This document shows, piece after piece, positions 1 to 13,100 of a stretch of DNA of 64,000 nucleotides. Within the stretch, counting starts at the first letter, position 1. Each line of letters opens with the position of its first letter. The notes below the pieces were generated by a model. It did not search any database, was not told the origin of the DNA, and saw only the letters and a list, made by a program, of their open reading frames with translations. The stretch comes from Xiphias gladius (Eukaryota > Chordata > Actinopteri > Istiophoriformes > Xiphiidae), in the NCBI RefSeq assembly GCF_016859285.1, contig NC_053417.1:11762706-11826705 (forward strand). Direction: 5' to 3'. Both the position numbers and the translations under genes were made by a program.

Positions 1-2200
1 TAGAGAGGAAATACTGTGTGACCAGTTTAACATGTTTGCCGGTTCCACTGTGAAAATCAGTGTTGGGGGACTTCCCTGTTTTGCCTTGAAACATAAAATG
101 GAAAATTTGAGTGGCTGAACACAGTATTCTCTGTGTTGTGTAAGACCATGCTTCAAAACAGAGCGCAATGAGTTATTTCTAAAAATTTCAAATGACTGGC
201 CTGTGCGTTGCCATCATTCAGCACGCCTCCAGAGAACCTGGGCAGGCCTATTGAAATCTAAATGGTACCAACATAATTTACCCAATTAAACTCTCTAGCC
301 CTCAGAATGTTTTTTTTTTCACTGCAAAGGCTAAAGAGTCTGTAATTCGACTTACATTTGGATTTCATTAAAGCTGGAAATTAAAGTCTGAGGGAAAGCC
401 TCTCATTTTACAAAGCTATCTACAAACTACATTACATACAGAAATAGTGCACAACACTAAAGAGCCCATTGTAAGTATCACAATAAGGAGAAACGCAGTG
501 AGACAAAAAAAAAAGAAAGAAGAAGAAACGGGGAAATAAGAAACAGGATGAAATTGTCTGTGAAGATCTTTATCTGTAGGAGAGGCCCATTTGGGCAGGC
601 AGTGGAGTCAGGGTTACTGTCAAATTATGTCATTACACTAGATTTAATCCATCACATCAAACTGAATGAAAGGTAAACATTCAGTGAAACCGATTCAAAA
701 ACCAATCTAATGGTTCTGAAAAAGTCATTTTGGTGAAAGGAATCAAATGAAATACACACATTACAGAGATGTGGTATGAAACAATATGTTTTTCTGTCGC
801 AGGGTTGTGCCTCTTACTGTAGCACACAAAATGTGTGACAGTAAAAAACTGCGTCTTCTGATGGTAAGACTTTGCTACGCATTACTTTTGGAGCTGTGTG
901 TAATTATGGTGTGTGATTCAAGAGTCGCTGCGCTGACATCTTTGTTTCAAAAGTAATCTACTCGTACCAGGGTTGAACAAGATATTTATTGAAATTCCAT
1001 GGAAAGTCAAGGAAGCATCTACTTACCCCAGGTATTGCCGGTTCCTCTGAATCAGATCTCGGGAGCAGCTTCAGCACTCTACAGCATTGTGCCCCTCTAG
1101 GTGGTCCCCTCCTTTCTTAGCCTTGCCACACCCCCTTTATTTTTTTCAATCACTCCATCCAAACTTTCCAAGGAGAACGCCCATTTCCTCTCTGCAGAAC
1201 AGAGCTCCCTTTTGCTCTGCCTCGTAGTCCCTCAGTACAACATCAACGCCCAAAAAAAGACTCAAACGAGACCCACCCATGGGCAGGGGAGGCACGTACG
1301 ACCACATGAAAAGACCCCCTCTGTAAACGGTCGCGCCGGAATTGCTCCTCGGTATAATGAGCATTCTGCCATAACCCCATCCATTCATGATCTGATTCCT
1401 GTTGGGGTAGATATGGAAAATAAACACGCGGCTGCCCCACAGATCACATCGTGAGTATTCCGCGTGCACCGGTCACGCAGAAAACATCTGGGTGGGACGC
1501 ACCATGCAAACACGCCTTAGGTCATGTAGTAGGGTCAGTGGAGGTAACAGTCAAACGACAAAGAAGGCCGTGAAGTTTGAAAACAACCGTTTTAATTTAA
1601 ATTCAGGTGAGAAACAAACAAACAAACAAACAAAAAGCAAAGTAAGAAAAGGATTCCTGTACTTGAAAACTTGTATATTAATGCGTGTATCTCTCAATTA
1701 AATTTACAAATTTCATATTGTATTTCACAACAATTTCTAAATATTATAGTGTGATTGAGATATAAGCCAAAAGAAGGGCAAAATTCAAACATGAATTCTG
1801 ATATTTCACCTCCCAGGAGGAAAAGGATTGTGTATTTTTGTCGCCCCCTGGTGTTTACATCCATGGGTTAATGAGAAAGTCTGAATAAAGAATGACACTG
1901 ATGGAGATTGTGTACAGTCCATGACTCATATAAACACACTGTTTTGTTTTTGGATTACTATCTGGCTACCAAAGACGAAACCAACTTTTAAAATTGAACT
2001 ATTGCCGTAAACTTTATTTCAGGTTTGGGAAAACTAGTTAGGGTTATTACTCGTGACACACTGTAAAGCTGCCATTTATCACCACAATTTTTTTTTTTTC
2101 TAAACTAAGACGAACACCACCAGTTGGTTTAATTTGTTGCAATTTCCCTGATCGATGGTCCCCTCATCCTTTGAATGGTACGGTCCGTTGCCTAGGTGCT
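1..2200. other. Intergenic sequence left of ccdc30, no gene recognised
   Basis: I see no exon that codes for a known protein. The stretch holds short A/T tracts, a GTTT/AAAC-type simple repeat near 1612-1635 and a possible minus-strand splice donor at 1025-1026 (reported as a finding). Open frames between 1101 and 1701 have no recognisable domains and look like chance ORFs. The stretch just before 2200 grades into the ccdc30 promoter, with a CCAAT pentamer at 2209-2213. Confidence 0.5.
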
Positions 2201-2208
2201 AGTAGAAG

Positions 2209-2272
2209 CCAATTCACTCCGCCACGCCTGTCGTCGGCACTTGGCTTTCTTGTCGTTGTTTCCCTTTGAAAG
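2209..2272 (+). promoter_or_regulatory. ccdc30: Probable ccdc30 promoter and non-coding first exon
   Basis: A CCAAT box at 2209-2213 is followed by sequence ending in a strong donor (AAG|GTGAGT, exon end 2272). No long ORF crosses the donor, so this is best read as a 5' UTR exon. The next candidate exon begins after an acceptor at about 3068 and carries an ATG in good context near 3095, but its frame (donor GTAATG near 3120) does not join the coiled-coil frame at 4176. The true start codon therefore remains open. A transcription start near 2215-2225 is inferred from the CCAAT position only. Confidence 0.4.
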
Positions 2273-4175
2273 GTGAGTAAAACTTTAGCTGCACACTTAA
2301 TGCTCAGCTTCATCACCTCACTGAAGTTAGCGTTTAAGCAGGAATCTCCAGTTATCACAACGAAAACCTCATGGCGTTCCCCAGTTGCTGCCAAGCGGCC
2401 ACTTAAGAAGGCTATAGCTACCGCTAGCAAGCTAGCGTTAGCTGAATGTGAAGTATACCACGGCAACTTTGGAACTAACTTTGGTAACTAGCTAGCGCCG
2501 CAGGTAGTCAGAGTTGTCAGTTTTGGTTATTAACCATCTTATCGACACAACGCAGTTAGCAAGACTGTAATTATTAGCTAAGAACATCTTTCTGACTAGT
2601 GAGCTTGCGTGGCCAAAAAGGAATGCAAGTGGCTGTTGTCCTACAAAAACCCTCGTTTGCTCCTCCTCGTCAGACATTTTGGGAAGAGTGGTTATCTTGA
2701 ATAAAAAGATTTTTAATCCCACAAGATGTTTAATCCAACGTGAAGTGAGAGTCATCAATTGTTGAAAAGTCGCGGCAATATCCACATTGCAAAAAAATTG
2801 TGTAGATTCTGTTGCGAAATGCAACGTTCTCAAGTGCAGGAAGACGCCTGCTTAGAGGATTCTTCATGATAACATAGCAGCAGACCAAACGTAGCTAATC
2901 AGCTTGAAGCTTTGCATAGTCTCAGGTGATGCAATGTAACTCATCTGAAACTGGAGTGTGTGCCCGTGCCTTTGTAAACCGAGGTAGCTAGTCTAATCTC
3001 TATGCGTTTGACTGCAGGTCCTAACATGAATGGACAGCATTGTTCTAAAGTATCTCATGTTTTACAGGGGAACCCAAGGATAAGAGACGTTTTCATGGAT
3101 GAATTGCGACAACAATGGGAGTAATGAAGTTTGAGGATCTGCTGAACATTGCAAATTCAGATTGGTTCTATGCGATACTATGTAGGCTAAATTTTTTTGT
3201 AATCAGTACTTTCACCACTGAGGAAAAACTTCGTCAATTGCAGATGCAGCTTCAACAAACTTAATGTATGACCATGGATCATGAAGAGGTAACAGTCATA
3301 GATGTTAATTTGATTACAGATAACATAGTACCAGTCACTGTTTAGATGCTTTGTTCCTGTGTTTAACACCAGGAATATCTGATGGAACTTGTGCAAACTT
3401 TTTCAATCTACACAATTTGTGACATTGATTTATTCTCAGAGGCTTTTTGTTCATTTATTTATTGTTTTTGCCATTTATTCCACAGTGACAAGAGCATAGA
3501 CCAGTTGGTGTGATGTTTAAGTACATTAGGTACATGAGTACTGATACCTAGCTTGTGACAATATGTTGCATGTTGTTGGAGCTGTGATCGCTCCTGGATT
3601 AGTCTAAAAGCTGCATGGGGGGCCTGCTCAGGTTACAAGCCCTACAAAGTACAGTATTGAATTCAGCAACAGGTGTTTAGTGCTGGCATGCCATGTGTCA
3701 GTTTTCAGCGAGGCTGACAGCCTTGATGTTGAACTCTTTTTTTTTTTTATGCTATAGTATGCAGGATAGTTTGTTGGATCACTGGCAAAAGTAAGTGAAA
3801 AATATAGTAAAAAATATTTTGCTTATTATGTTGCAAGTATCATAGTGTTAGACATAATTTAAAAATCAGCGTATAGCAGTACATAACAAAGTTAAGGAAA
3901 TGTGAGCCTATTTAGCACTGGAATTTTATCAGCTTTTAGCTAAAAGATATTTGTGCTGAATATACATGATGCTATAACAAACAAAGCTTTATAGTAACAA
4001 GAAGTGTCCCCAAGGCTACTCTTTCACAAGCTTAATTTGTAGATGCTTTTTGACTCACCACAGTACTGAGAGGTATTTCACTTCACAAGCTGCCGCTTAA
4101 TATAACAGTTAATCACTTTACTGATAAACATCTTATCAGGTCCCAAAACTTTCGGCTCCTCTTCTGGGTCCTCAG

Positions 4176-7100
4176 GTGCTCTCGGATCTGGACCAGATTT
4201 CTGTGCGGCTTCAGGAGGATGGCTTGCCTCCAGCAGCCAGTGCAGAAGAGCGGCAGCGTCATCTCTGGCAGCAGCTGCTCAGAGGTGAGGCTCAGCTTCG
4301 GTCAGCTACCCAGGAGCTGCGGACCTTGCGTACCCAGCAGGCCAATGAGATGAAGGAGGTGAGACACTTTAGCTGATTCTTTAGTTTTAGTTCACCAACT
4401 GCTGCAAAAGCTTTCAGACCTCTTGACCTAATTTTTCATGCTCTAAGGTTCCCAAACATCCACTCTAACATAGTTTGCACCTCCTTTTCATTGAAGCTAT
4501 AGACATTTTAAGAAATACTTGAACACATCTTTGAAATAGGACTAAGCCAATTGCTCAAAACGTTATGTCAGTCACAGCTGAATTACTTTTGGGTTTTTGG
4601 GTTTTTGTCTGTCAGGTGGAAAGCTATGTTGCACATATTCGTGGGCTGCTGGAAGAGCGCGAGTGTCTGACTGCAGAGTATGAGAGAGACAATGAACACT
4701 TGCGACACGAGCTTCACCAGATCAGACAACAGCAAGGTGAATTCAATGCAACTGTAGATCACTGTTGGTATTCTTTCCATTGGGTTGTTGCAAAGCCTGG
4801 CTTACCAGAGCTCCCGAGCAGGATATTTCAAACGCTTCTTAGCTAATAAATTTTGTCTGCCATGAATGTTCTAAAAATCATCTGGATATAACAAAGCATA
4901 AGTTCTCTGAGTTGGATATTTACTTGGGTTTATGCTAGATCTGCTGCCGGACAGCAATACTCATGCACTATTTTGTTGTTTGTTCTATCTTGTCCTAAAT
5001 GTTATTTCACCACCTGCCACGCAAACTACTGAACAGAGAAAAATCCCTTTTCTTCCAGAGAGTCAGAGCAAAGAGCTGGCAGAGATGCTGGCTCAGGAGG
5101 ACCTCGGGGAGATGGGCTTGAGCAGCCCCAGTGAGCAGGTGGCTTACTTGCTAGTCGAGAGGGCCACACTGCTGGAAAGGCTGGAGGCTGCTGAAAGTAG
5201 ACTGGAAAGTCAGAGCCTCACTGGCAGCTTGAGGGAGGGCCACCACCAGGTAAAGGACTGACCTACCTCAGAGGACTGTTCAATTTCCTTGTAATGCCAG
5301 TTCTTCACAGGGGAGGAACCACATAAGCCCACTTTGAAATGTTTTAACAGTTAATATAGTATGTGCAGTGGTATGGTTCATTTTCACCAATTGAACCATA
5401 AATGTAAGGTTCCCAGTCTAAGTACACAGCCTGAACCCATTGGAAGAATGAATGTACAGTCTTAAGTCATATTGAACTAACCAAACCTGAACCTGTTCAG
5501 AGGCTTCATAGTTGGAATGTAATGTAATGGTTAACTATCAAAGGCAAATGCAGAGACCATATAAACGTGGTTAAGTGAGTCTCTGTCTTTCTGTGACACT
5601 TGGACAGGAGCATATTGGGGAGGATCTAAAGCAGCAGAGGGAAGATATGCAGGAAAGCATAGATAACATGACAAAGGTGAGGTGACTCATCGTACCCTGG
5701 CTGAGTTACAGTTCTGTATAACTATTCAGACTTTTCAGATTGAATTAAATTTGTGAAGGAAAAGAACAACTGAATTATTCCAGTTAAAGTACAGGGATAC
5801 AGCTCAGTCGTTAGTTAGTGTCTGTTGTGATTCTGCACACACGGGTCTTTCCTCTCAGCAGTGTTCATCCCAGAGTCCGTGGAAGAAGCTGTTTGGGCTG
5901 CGCAGGGCTGGTCAGAGCAAACACAATATTACGCCCGTAGGTTTCCATCTCACAGTTTATACTAACTTAGTAACTAACACAGATATTGTGATAAAGAGTC
6001 AAATGAGGGCATCACTGGCTTTTTTAAGAGTGGTTCTACATTTTGATATACATTCCACGCTGATGAAGTGCCTTGATATCTGCATGGCCGCTAGATTCGG
6101 ACAACATTGCTTGTCTCAGTAACAGTTCTGTCAAAAATACTTCTCTAACAACTGATGAGTGTTCGAAAAGGGTGGACGGGTGGAACAGTAATGGCATTTC
6201 ACAGGTAGCAGCATGGGTACTTTTTTTTCACTGTTCCTTCTATGCTGGTGAATGCTGAGATATAAGATTGCACTGTAATTAACCGCCCTTGCTCCTTTCC
6301 AGGCCTGCAGTGGTGATGAATCTCAACCTCTAATTGCATGGCTCTTAATACAGCATGTTGGGCCACTTGCATCTCCAGTCTTGCTACCAGCATTTTTTCC
6401 TGCTGTACTCCTCACACTTTAACCATCCACAACTCATTCTTTAATATCAGGCCCACAGTGAGGAGATTTCCCAGGAGCGAAATGAGCGCCAGCGGCTGGA
6501 GCGGGACCTGGAAGAGGCGTCTAGGAGGCTGGCGATGGCTCATCAGGATATGCGCAGACTCACTAGTGAGCTGGATGTTGCCAAAAACAACAACCTAGAC
6601 TCAAGTGGTATGTTGAACACTTACATTATATGTCCCTCAAAGGATTGTGAGTATACGTTTGACTTTTAAATTATGTTTCTAAAGACTACATACATTTACA
6701 GTTTACAATTTTGTATATTGTTTTTGCACATTGTTGCTGCGCAAGTGGATAAAAGAAACACACACATGATGGCAGTGACTACCCGTGAATGCCCTGATCT
6801 CAGTTCCTGGTCCACCCAGCTTGCTGTTTCCGACCTTTAAAATGTCCACATATTGCTGTCAGGCTACAGATTTGGTTAATATAGCGATTTCACTTTCTAA
6901 TCAGTGTATTTTGCTTGTGGAACTGAAATGTTGTATTCAACTGCAGGAAATCATTAACAGCATTAGAGAAGAAATGTTTTGAAAGGCATGGATTAGCAGA
7001 AAGCCTATTTTCTGCTTTATAGAAATAAAAATATGCTTGTAATCTCAGGATCTGAACTTCAGGGAATGGTCAATGAAGTAGAAAACCTGAGGAGGGAAGT

Positions 7101-10100
7101 GGACAAACTGAAACACTGTGGTGAGACAGACTTGGGTGTGACGTAAATTACTGCAAGAGACATTACTTGACGGGGAAGTTTATTTGCTTACTATTACTGT
7201 CACGTTTCTCCATTGGCTCTCGCACTTTCATAATAGGGGATTCTATTTATCTTATTATGTTGTTTGAAATATTTCCCCTATTTCCCGTTTCTCCCTTTAA
7301 TATTTTTTTAATTAATTAATATTTTTTTTTACATTTTTTTTTTTTTTTTTACATTTTTGTTTTCATGGTCTGAATGGTTTTCTCTCCACAGATATGAAGA
7401 AACTGCAGCAAGCCAAAGAGCAAAATGACAGACTAGACGCTGAGAACAGAGCTCTGAGGGAGAGAGTGCGCACTATAGAATCTGAGAAGAAAAATCTCCT
7501 AGAACAGGTTGATATTTACTGAATTTATTTATTTAAAAAAAAAAACTCAAAAAACCCACAAAAGCTGTTGCAGCTGCTTTGCATTGTTTGTTGTTGTGTT
7601 TGTGCAGCAGGCAATGAATGACACAGACCAAGGTATTGTAGCTGATCGAAAGGACAAGGGCATTAGCAGTGAACCACAAAATAGTCTCACTGCTTTGACA
7701 GCTCAAGATAAGGATCACATTCACAAACGGTAAATACATTAATTCCTCAACAACTACAGTACAAAATGGGTAACTGTGTCATACATTTATGTTAACTTCA
7801 TCAAGATTATCCCAACCGCTCTCTCTCATCATCATTCTCTGTTAGGTGTCAGGAGGCAATAGAAGATGGGCTTGTGCAGGTGAGGGAGCTGCAGCGACAA
7901 CTCCAGAGACTACGCAAGGAACAAGAAGAGCTGGAGGAGAGGAATGAGGAGCTCGAGGCCCTCCTGGGGGAGGCCCAGAATGCCAGCAAGGAGGAGAATC
8001 ATCGCCATGAGGGAGAATTAGAGGGATTGCACAGGAGGGTAATTAGCAGGACTAAATTCTTGCTCAAAATCTATACTTCAGTTTCTTAACCTGACAAAAG
8101 ATTGACCTTGGAAGCATTTATCTCTCTAATGGCTGAGTAATAATCTGAACTGGGCATACAGATCAAAAGCCTGGAGGCAGAGCTGAAGAAACAGGATGCC
8201 CATGAAAAAACGATGAAGAATGGAGAAGAGGTCAGACCCACTGAGTCTTACTTAAAGCTGGTAAGAAATTAATTTTCAGCATCATAAATGTTTCCTCTGT
8301 GATTATTTCAGTAGTGTGTCAACACAACAAGAACAATGCGGTTCATGAACACCTCGACTAAACAAACTTAAATAAATAACTGTAATTTATTCAAAGCTCC
8401 AAAAAAGGATGTAATCCCAATGGTTAAAATGTAAAATAAAATGAAAAAAGATTTTCATGTAATAAGCAGCAAAAGGACGATAAGTGTGATCGAGACAGGG
8501 ACAGCCATCCACCTGTGCTGCATAAAATTAGAGGAAACTGTTGCAGTATCCCAAGTTTGACCAAAAAGATCTAATTTGGACTCAAATAGAATAAATTAGA
8601 GATAAGTATTACAGTACAATTTAATTCTTACCATACTTAATGTCCATCTCAGCCATACATAGAAAATTGAATGCGAAAAATAAGAATAATAATAGCCTGC
8701 AGAGATTAAATGATGGTAACTTAGAAGGGTTTATATACAGCAACCTGTAAATACTTTGTGCTCTCCTTTCACCCTGTGTGAAGCACCTAAGAGACAGCAG
8801 CCAGGAGAGAATGGCTCTGCTAGAGGCACGACTGACAGAGGAGAAGGACTGGAGGAAACAGTTGGAGGTTGACCTCAGTGCTGCCCAGGCCGCCCTCAAA
8901 AAAGACAAAGAGGTAAAAAACGCACCTATCCAATGCTTCGTCTGACAGAAAAAGCAATAACAACACAGTTACACAAGTATATGAAATTAAGTGTACAGTT
9001 TGTAGAAGTCTAGACCTGAAGCAAAAAAGTAATTGTTGTTTTTTAAAAATATATGTTACGAAGTAATAGTTAAAACCACACAGTAACTGTTTATAACTCC
9101 TCCATTCTCTACACCAAAGGCTTTGCAGATAGGTGAACGAGAGCTGAAGAAGCTGAGAATGGAGGTCAACAGCCTACAGACAGAATGCCAACAAGGGAAA
9201 ACGCTCATCAAGAGCCTCACCCAAGTAAAAGGGGAAAAAGCAGTTCTTGAGGAAAAGGTTTGTTAATGTTACATGCCCACTTGCTATCACTGACACAAGA
9301 AATATTTAAGTAGAAAGAAAAATGACGTGAAAATATATGAAGAAATGAAAATACACTGTTTGAATGCATAGTTTGCAAAATAGTATAATGTTAATTAGCA
9401 GCAATATCGTATGTCCATTGCTACTGTTGACCTCAGAACCCCTTTAAAAAAAATCAGCGTTAAAACCAATCAAAATAATATGAAAATAGTTTATATTCAC
9501 AATCAACTAATCAAAATAAACTTGACAACATTTATTTATGTCAACATGAATTTACAGCTTGAATAATTGTGACATTTACACTACTTAAAGGAGTTTCTTT
9601 CCATCTTTCTGTCTTGGACTCTCTGTCTGTCAGATGGCCCAGATGGAGCGCGCCCACAGCCGACTCCAAAGTGAGCTGGAATGCTATAAGGGCAGTAACC
9701 GGACCCAGGAAGACCAGAGGGAAAACAGGCTTCAGGTTGACCAGCTGCAGGAGCAGGCTGACCGTCTGACTGCTGAACTCAGCAGCCTCCAGACAGCACA
9801 CAACTCACTGAGGTTGTTGTCAGTCCAGAGCTTACAGTGCAAGAACTATTGGCTCACGCCAAGTGTTTTTGAGACATGCGGGATGAAATAGATTAGTGTT
9901 GGGAGATAGGCAATAGCACAGCCTAACTGGTACTTCTATCTTGTTTCACAAGATAGGACTGGAACACCGGTTTTTACTTGTTTTGCATAATTGTGCATAT
10001 TTTCCAGGGGTGAAATGGTTTCGGAGCGGCTGCAGACTGCCGATCTCCAGGCCAAGCTGAGCTCCAGTGTCCAGGAGAAGCTGGCAGCTGAAGGAGAAAG

Positions 10101-13100
10101 AGAGAGACTGGAGCTTGAGATACAGCGCCTCAACGAGCAGCTCAAGTGGCATCAAGAGCAGCTCTCCTCTACAAAGGAAGCACTTAGTAGCAGCCAGAAA
10201 CTTGAACTGCACACAGCTAACATAGAATCTAGGCTTAGTCCAGTGGAGAGAACCAAGGATGAAAGCTTGGATCAGGTAACTGGATTTCATGTCCTTTGGT
10301 AGGGTAATTTGATTTGTAAGAAGGCTCATTTGTGAAATTATCTTGTGTATCTGTTTAGTTAGTTAGATGTTCAGAAATTTGGGCAACAGAGTAGAGTGCA
10401 GAGAATGTCCTGCAACATTAGAGCCTAGATTAGAAGTGCAGCTGTCCAGCTTTGGCATCCTTGAGTAAAGTACTGGATCCCCACCAGCTCAAAGACACTT
10501 TTCTGTAGCAGATCCTAACTTTTGACCTGCTCCTAGAGGAAAGCAAGCAGGAAGGGGATCATATAGAAAGTATGTGATTATAGTATGTGTGTGTTGTGTG
10601 CGTAGCTTTCACTTCTGAAACAGGAGCTGAATCATCTGCAGAACAAGCTGGGGGAGGAGCAGCAGCTGGCCTTTCAGCACCAGCTAGCCCTGCAAGCTCA
10701 GGTCACTGAGTCCCAGGCACACATCAAGGTATATATGATCATAACACATCCTTATCAAGCCCAAACAACCATTCTGTTTTTGAAGTTCAATTTAAAATAT
10801 ATTATTAGGAAATCAAAGCTAGGACTGAGTCGTTTGTATTCAGTATGTTTGAGTTTCAGTTGTCTTTTCGATGCTTTCGTTTTCATATCACAGCAGTGAC
10901 ATTATGCCTTGCTACTTAAGGAAGTATACTATTGACAACTGCTGATCCTGATGTGGCAATAATAAAAAGACATTTTTTAAAACATTTTTATGGCGCAGCC
11001 TGTAGCATTTCTGGTAATCTTCCTGTTTTTTCTGTTCATAATCAATTCAGATGACTATCACAATAGCAGAATTTGACTAAAATTATGGCAAGCACGTGGG
11101 ATTGGTTTGATGATTCATAAAAGCCAAAAAAAAAAATTTTAGCTGAAGACTCTTCAGGCTACCGTTTATTTATCTGTACTCCCCCTCAGCATAAACCTGT
11201 CTCAACTTTGTCTCTCATTTTCCTCTTCAGTCCCAGGACTCAGTGCTGAGCCAGAAGGCAGAGGAGGCTAAACAGATGAAGCAGGACCTGCAGAGGGCCC
11301 AGAGCCTTTTCAGCTCAGCAGAGAGAGAGCTGCGTTATGAGAAAGAGAAGAACATGGACCTGAAGAGACACAACACCCTGCTGGACCAGGAAAAACTCAA
11401 GGTTGTTAATTAATTACATCATATTTGGAATTTCCTGAATGCCTGTGATACTATCGCTTAATCAATCTCTTAGTCACTCCTTCGCCTCACTATGAATGCT
11501 AGTTACCAAGAGCAAATGTAAAAAAAAAAAAAAAGTAACATCAACCTTAACAGGGAAGGAAGGTGCTGTATAAAAAAGTGGTGTTAAAATTCTGGTTTTG
11601 TTTTCATGCTGTCTTGTCTCCTGTGTTTCCTTTAGCTTTGTGCAGAGCTTAAGCAGGTCCAAACCAAGCTCGTCCAGGTGGAGCAGACTGTCCATACTCA
11701 GGTGGCTGAGAGTGAACGTCAGCAACAGAAAATCAGGGAACTGGAGCTGGAACTGGCACGCAACTCCACAAATCGCAATGCCACCACCAGTCTGCAGGAG
11801 GACCTGCAGGCTGAGAGGACACGGCTCATTGCTGCTGACAAAAAGGTCAGTGCTGGAGCAGGGAATCGTTGCCTGGTGGTGCCACTGTTTATGATGTCTA
11901 TGGTACTCTCTATTGAATAGATTAGTTGATTAATTGACTTTGCAATGACCTAATTTCTCCATAGGCCTCAACACTTATATCTAATCTGGTGTTCAATGTG
12001 GTGCTCTTGTTCTGTTGATGTTGCATATCATTGGCTAGTAATTATGATTTTAAACTTTTCAAAATAGTTAGGTTGGTAAACCCAGAGTTAACAGGCTATT
12101 TGACAACCAGCTTTGTCGTATTGGTTATCCCTAGTTGCCAATTTTAGGCTTAGTAGAGCTAGTTCATGCACAGAGAACCAGACTAAGTTGAATTTGCTCT
12201 GTGATTAAGGGCCCAGTTTATTTTACTTATTAATTCCTCCTCGCTGGTTGAGATTCTGCTTATCAGTGAAATCCCTAAAGAAGCCTCCATTTTGATGGAT
12301 GTGGTTTCCAGTCTCTTGAAAATGCTAAGCAGCAAAAGTTGTGATATTGCATATGGCCAATTTGAATATATGTCTCCACACATTACATACTAATACACAC
12401 TCTTTTTTTTCTTCATATGTCTTGTCATTTCTGAGACCCATTTTGCTCTTGAGCTTTAATAAGGTTAATCCTTATCTGAATATTGAGTATGCAGGAGAAG
12501 CTGTTGCCTCTTAGCCTGTGAAGAAAGCTTGGGAGTTAATTTCTGACATTACAGAGTTTTTCTGTCAGATGCCTTCAGGAAATCCTGGGATTCTTTGGAA
12601 ATGGATGGGAGGTTGGGAGCTCAAGTTGTCTGTTTGTCTCACTGAGTGAATCCTGGGGCTTTGTTGCGGTGGCAGGTGTTGGAGCTGCAGCAGCAGCTTA
12701 AGAATGCCCAGCACCAGCTGCGTGTGGAGGAAGCTCGGGCCGGCGAGAGCAGCCGCCTGGAGCGGGACAGCAGGGATCTGTCTGACACCTTGTCAGCCCT
12801 GAGAGCCCAGCAGCAGGAGGAGCACATCACCAGGTCACACAAGCTATGGTGCTGCTGACACTGCCCAATTTGACTTGTCCAAGTTGTAGTAATTGTGCTA
12901 TAAAAAACATTGGAAGTTTTTAGGGCACAATTCTGATCCACTCTTCCTGTTGACCCTCCTTGTATTCACCTTTTCCTCTATTCCTGCCCCAGGAAACTGC
13001 TAGAGCAGCGTGAGGAGGAGCTGCAGCAGCAGGTGCGCTCCCTGAGGCTGAAGGAGGCCTCCCTGACCAGGACCAACACAGAGCTAAGCCACCGTGCCCA

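Noticed and set aside
2176-2205. X-box-like GTTGCCTAG in the ccdc30 promoter
   Set aside because: Only the left half matches; the right half (GTGCTA) does not fit the RFX consensus.
3187-3396. Minus-strand 69-codon frame in ccdc30 intron
   Set aside because: A/T-rich chance ORF without motifs.
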